Part shown: positions 61,390 through 64,000 of the stretch, one piece after another
Position numbering within the stretch: the first letter of the stretch is position 1
Layout: each line of letters begins with the position of its first letter
Program-made: the position numbers and the translations under genes
Source of the DNA: UBA2970 sp965221075
Lineage (GTDB): Bacteria; Verrucomicrobiota; Verrucomicrobiia; Limisphaerales; AAA164-E04
NCBI GenBank assembly: GCA_965221075.1
Contig: OZ244865.1
Coordinates: 620,001-684,000 of the forward strand
Length of the DNA stretch: 64,000 bases
Direction of reading: 5' to 3'
Notes under the pieces: model-generated
Databases searched by the model: none
Told to the model about the DNA's origin: nothing
What the model saw: the letters and a program-made list of their open reading frames with translations, nothing else

Positions 61390-62396
61390 CGGCCCCGGTA
61401 CTCCTCGACGAGGCGTCCGACCTGGTCGAAGATCTCCTCGGGAACCACCTTCCCCCGGATCAGGGGGTAGGCCTTCCGGGCCGCCTGCCGCCAGGCCTCC
61501 CGCTCGGAGGGGGAGGGGGCGCGCACCTCGAGCCCCCGGAGCTTCATGGCCTCGATCGAGTCGGAGGCCTCCTTCCTTCCGATCGCCTGGATCCGCTTTC
61601 CGCACTCCGCGGCGCTCTCCTCGAGGAGGCCGCGGGCGGACTCGTCCATCCGGTCCCAGCTGCGGGTGGTGATCACCAGCGCCCCCACCAGGGGGGCCCA
61701 GTTGAGATCCAGCATGTGGCCGGCGCGGGCGTCCACCTGGGTGGCGTTGGCCACGAAGGGGGGCAGGGGGACGGCGGTGATCAGCCCGGTCTGCAGGCCG
61801 GTGGGTATCTCCCGGGTCTCCAGGGGCACCGGATGGAAGCCGGCGCCGCGGTAGATCTCCACCGTCTCGGGGCTTCCCGCCCAGGTGAAGATCTTCAGCT
61901 TCCGGAAGTCGTCGGGGGAGGTGGCGGGAACGGTGGAGAAGAAGTGGACCCACCCGGCGTTGGCCCAGAAGAGCACCCGGAAGCCCTTCTCCAGCAGCCG
62001 CTCCTCAAGGAGGGGCTGGAGCCGGGCGTTGACGTGGTCCACCTCCGCCAGGTCCTCGAACATCATGGGCAGGTTCTGCAGCCCCGAGACCGACGGCTCG
62101 ATCTCGGAGAGGCCCACCGCGGTGAGCAGGCAGGCCTGCAGCCCCCCCAGCCTCATGGAGCGGACCATCTGGGCCTCGCCGCCCAGGCTTCCCGAGGGGT
62201 AGACGGTCAGGGAGACCTTCCCCCGGGCGCCCTCCCGCCACTCCTCCCCCATCTTCCGGATCTCGTTGTAGTAGGAGGAGCCCTTGGGCGCCAGGGTGCC
62301 CAGGCGGACGCGCTGGGCCAGGGCGCTCTCCCAGGCCAGGGCGGCCGTCAGGATCAGCAGGGCCGGGCGGAGGAGGCGGGGATCAGGGAGCTTCAT
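61386..62396 (-). CDS. dctP: TRAP transporter substrate-binding protein, DctP
   Basis: A 336-residue periplasmic binding protein. Signal peptide about 1-27 (LLILTAALAWESALA). The DctP landmarks KGSSYYNEIRKMGEEWREGA (about 38-57), VSLTVYPSGSLGGEAQMVRS and GLQTGLITAVPLPPFVANAT (about 197-216) are clear. The Arg normally binding the substrate carboxylate is not assigned. The ATG lies within the end of the TatT gene, and the DctQM gene starts in its stop. Confidence 0.92.
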   Translation of the reverse strand: MKLPDPRLLRPALLILTAALAWESALAQRVRLGTLAPKGSSYYNEIRKMGEEWREGARGKVSLTVYPSGSLGGEAQMVRSMRLGGLQACLLTAVGLSEIEPSVSGLQNLPMMFEDLAEVDHVNARLQPLLEERLLEKGFRVLFWANAGWVHFFSTVPATSPDDFRKLKIFTWAGSPETVEIYRGAGFHPVPLETREIPTGLQTGLITAVPLPPFVANATQVDARAGHMLDLNWAPLVGALVITTRSWDRMDESARGLLEESAAECGKRIQAIGRKEASDSIEAMKLRGLEVRAPSPSEREAWRQAARKAYPLIRGKVVPEEIFDQVGRLVEEYRGR

Positions 62397-63327
62397 CGGG
62401 AAGGCCCTCCAGCGGGGGAAGGAACAGCTGGTCGGCGCGCGACAGGAGCCAGAGGGCCCTCCGGCGCATCAGCAGGTTGGACAGGCGCAGCCGGGGATGC
62501 GCCTCGATGTCGATGGCCATCGCCTGGCCGATCAGGAACTCGAACTCCTCCCGGTCCTGGTTGGGGACGGAGACCGCCTCGGCCAGGGAGAGGTAGGGGG
62601 CGAGCTGGCCGCCGCCGCCGAGGCGGATCGCGGCCCGGAAGTGGCGGCGGGCCTGCTCCTCGGGGTCGCCTGCGGCCATGGGACGGCCGGCGTTCCAGGT
62701 CAGGAGGAATGCGTGGATGGCTCCCTCGCCCCAGCCGGGATCCAGGGCGTAGGCCCGGTCGATCAGGGCCTGGACCTGGGGCATCTGGCCCACCAGGTAG
62801 GGATCCTCCTTGCCCAGGTTGATGGCCAGGGCCCAGGCGGCGGCCGTCCAGTAGAGGGCGTCCACCCAGCTGCGGTCGAAGGGGGCGAGGGCCGTCCCGG
62901 GATCCCGGGCCAGGAGCCGGGCCAGGCCCGGGGAGCGGCTCTCCAGGGCGCGGAGCCCGTGGTCCCTCCCCCGCAGGTAGAGGGCGCGGGCGCGCCGGCG
63001 CATCTCCTGGGCCCGCTCCCAGTCCTCCTCCTCCAGGTAGTCGGCGTCGAGCTCGACGAAGGCGTAGGCGTACTGGGCGAAGTAGGCGGCGGCGGCGGTG
63101 CGCAGCTCCCGGTGCCCGGGATCCTCCTCCAGGACCGACTCCACCAGCTTCAGGGCGAAGGGAAGCGCCTCCCTGGCCAGCTGGGGGTCGCTCTCGCTGG
63201 AGAACGCGGTCCCGGCGCCCGCCAGGGCGTCCCCGATCTGGCGGACGGCCGCCTTCCTGACCGAGCAGCCGGAGCCAAGGAGGAGGACGCCCAGGAGGAG
63301 GAGGGCGGGTGGGAGGAAGCGTCGCAA
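62383..63327 (-). CDS. TRAP-associated lipoprotein, TatT family
   Basis: A 314-residue predicted lipoprotein: lipobox LLGSGC with Cys 21, then an all-helical TPR-like protein with paired helices throughout. The Phe/Tyr-rich ALPFALKLVESVLEEDPGHR (about 54-73), YALDPGWGEGAIHAF and NRxL-like patterns match TatT, a trimeric partner of DctP described in spirochetes and found in PVC bacteria. It overlaps dctP by 14 nt. The start is TTG, the only one giving a lipoprotein signal. Confidence 0.85.
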   Translation of the reverse strand: MRRFLPPALLLLGVLLLGSGCSVRKAAVRQIGDALAGAGTAFSSESDPQLAREALPFALKLVESVLEEDPGHRELRTAAAAYFAQYAYAFVELDADYLEEEDWERAQEMRRRARALYLRGRDHGLRALESRSPGLARLLARDPGTALAPFDRSWVDALYWTAAAWALAINLGKEDPYLVGQMPQVQALIDRAYALDPGWGEGAIHAFLLTWNAGRPMAAGDPEEQARRHFRAAIRLGGGGQLAPYLSLAEAVSVPNQDREEFEFLIGQAMAIDIEAHPRLRLSNLLMRRRALWLLSRADQLFLPPLEGLPDEAP

Positions 63328-63335
63328 GCCTGGCG

Positions 63336-63365
63336 ATGCTAGGCCGGGCGGGGAGCCGGGGGCAA
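63336..63365 (-). promoter_or_regulatory. Promoter of the TatT-DctP-DctQM operon
   Basis: Reverse-strand TTGCCC (63360-63365), 18 nt, TAGCAT (63336-63341); the TTG start is 8 nt past the -10. No Shine-Dalgarno fits between, so a leaderless mRNA is implied. Confidence 0.45.
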
Positions 63366-63376
63366 CTCCCGAGCGC

Positions 63377-64000
63377 TCAGACGTCCTCGCTCTGTCCCGG
63401 CCCGGGACGCAGCACCCGGATCCCGGGGTGGCGGTCCCGGATCTGCTCGGCGAACCATTGCTGGGAGTCCTCCTCGCCGTGGGCCAGGACCACCGTCCGG
63501 GGGGAGATCTGCCCGACGAAGTCCATCAGCTCCTCCCGGTTGGCGTGGGCGGTGAGATCGAATTCCTGGAGGTTGCAGCGCCGGGAGAGGGAGCCCGCGG
63601 CGCTGCTGAAGTCGAACACCGATCCGGGCGCGGCGGCCCGCAGCCGGCCGGCGGGGGTCTCGGGAGCGGCGTAGCCCACGAAGAAGATGGCGTGGTCCTC
63701 CTCCTCGATCATCCGGGCGCCGATCTCGTGGGCCGGGGTGTTCTCCGACATCATCCCGGCGGTCAGCACGAAGAGCCGCCGACGGCGCAGCTGGATCCGG
63801 TCCACCTTCTGCCGGTCCATCACCACCAGGCGCAGGCTCTCCATCAGCTTCAGGCCGGGGTGGTTCCGGGGAACCCGGTCGGCGTAGCTGTCGTAGATCT
63901 GGGTGAAGACCCGGCCCAGCCCCCCGATGTAGACCGGCTGCCGGCGCAGCCTTCCCTCCTCCATGGCCATGGCCAGCAGCGAGAGGATCTCCTGGGTCCG
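63377..64000 (-). CDS. Beta-CASP metallo-beta-lactamase RNase, C-terminal part
   Basis: The visible 207 residues continue past the right edge. They contain late CPSF/YSH1-type motifs: LFVLTAGMMSENTPAHEIGA (the beta-CASP motif region), FFVGYAAPETPAGRLR, FDLTAHANREELMDFVGQIS (His of beta-CASP motif) and VVLAHGEEDSQQWFAEQIRD. This is the archaeal/bacterial CPSF-like branch that processes RNA ends. N-terminal metal-binding HxHxDH lies outside the window. Confidence 0.87.
   Translation of the reverse strand, partial: RTQEILSLLAMAMEEGRLRRQPVYIGGLGRVFTQIYDSYADRVPRNHPGLKLMESLRLVVMDRQKVDRIQLRRRRLFVLTAGMMSENTPAHEIGARMIEEEDHAIFFVGYAAPETPAGRLRAAAPGSVFDFSSAAGSLSRRCNLQEFDLTAHANREELMDFVGQISPRTVVLAHGEEDSQQWFAEQIRDRHPGIRVLRPGPGQSEDV

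Overview
This is about 64 kb of a bacterial chromosome, roughly 68-70% G+C by eye. It most resembles the PVC superphylum, probably Verrucomicrobiota. The evidence is a prepilin-like protein with the verrucomicrobial N-terminus (LAGMLLPALAKAKEKA), two very large beta-propeller/HEAT/c-heme proteins of the PVC 'membrane-bound dehydrogenase' type plus a smaller relative, VCBS and PQQ-type propellers, a PhoD-like phosphatase, and a DUF4212/SSS symporter pair. No rRNA, CRISPR array or prophage was seen.

Layout: (1) 0-5.6 kb, the distal part of a complex I operon (nuoH-J-K-L-M). nuoN does not follow nuoM; a reverse-strand AlbA_2/ATPase gene and a 1.25 kb gene-poor stretch with an ordered tandem repeat come next. 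(2) 8.4-12.5 kb, a prepilin-like protein, a small membrane protein, tRNA-Gly, a dihydroorotase-like gene, a TPMT-like methyltransferase and trmB. (3) 12.5-16.6 kb, the reverse-strand operon rpmI-rplT-pheS-pheT without infC beside it. (4) 16.9-22.5 kb, an accessory island. It holds a decayed IS21-type istA/istB element, a low-GC block (about 40-45% G+C) with two exported or membrane-anchored proteins of unknown function, and a decayed IS630 transposase. (5) 22.8-29.9 kb, a reverse-strand Cu/Ag-type efflux operon (tolC-like, cusB, cusA). (6) 30-36.9 kb, a VCBS protein, a 1162-residue PVC dehydrogenase/cytochrome, and a two-subunit SSS + DUF4212 symporter. (7) 37-41.1 kb, the reverse-strand operon hpf-amidohydrolase-bioF-bioA. 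(8) 41.2-47 kb, a low-molecular-weight tyrosine phosphatase and fructosamine kinase, an orphan IS3 orfA, a large lipoprotein, and an ABC ATPase. (9) 47.4-56 kb, a PhoD-like phosphatase, a PQQ-like propeller, a 1340-residue fusion of a PmoA-like domain to a PVC dehydrogenase/cytochrome, and a smaller cytochrome. (10) 56-64 kb, an ABC-F ATPase, a cysteine desulfurase with a short coupled leader ORF, a TRAP transporter operon (TatT, DctP, fused DctQM), and the end of a beta-CASP RNase.

How it works together: the core genes cover respiration (complex I), translation (L35, L20, PheRS, TrmB, HPF, ABC-F, tRNA-Gly) and cofactors (biotin, a cysteine desulfurase). The PVC cytochrome/propeller proteins, the TRAP and SSS transporters and the PhoD-like enzyme fit periplasmic oxidation and scavenging by a heterotroph. 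Substrates are not readable from sequence.

Two genome-style features recur. Promoter-like sites read TTGNNN-N16-18-(T/C/G)AGNNT, with the start codon only about 6-12 nt beyond the -10, suggesting leaderless or near-leaderless mRNAs. Four convergent gene pairs share a single CTAG that encodes both TAG stops.
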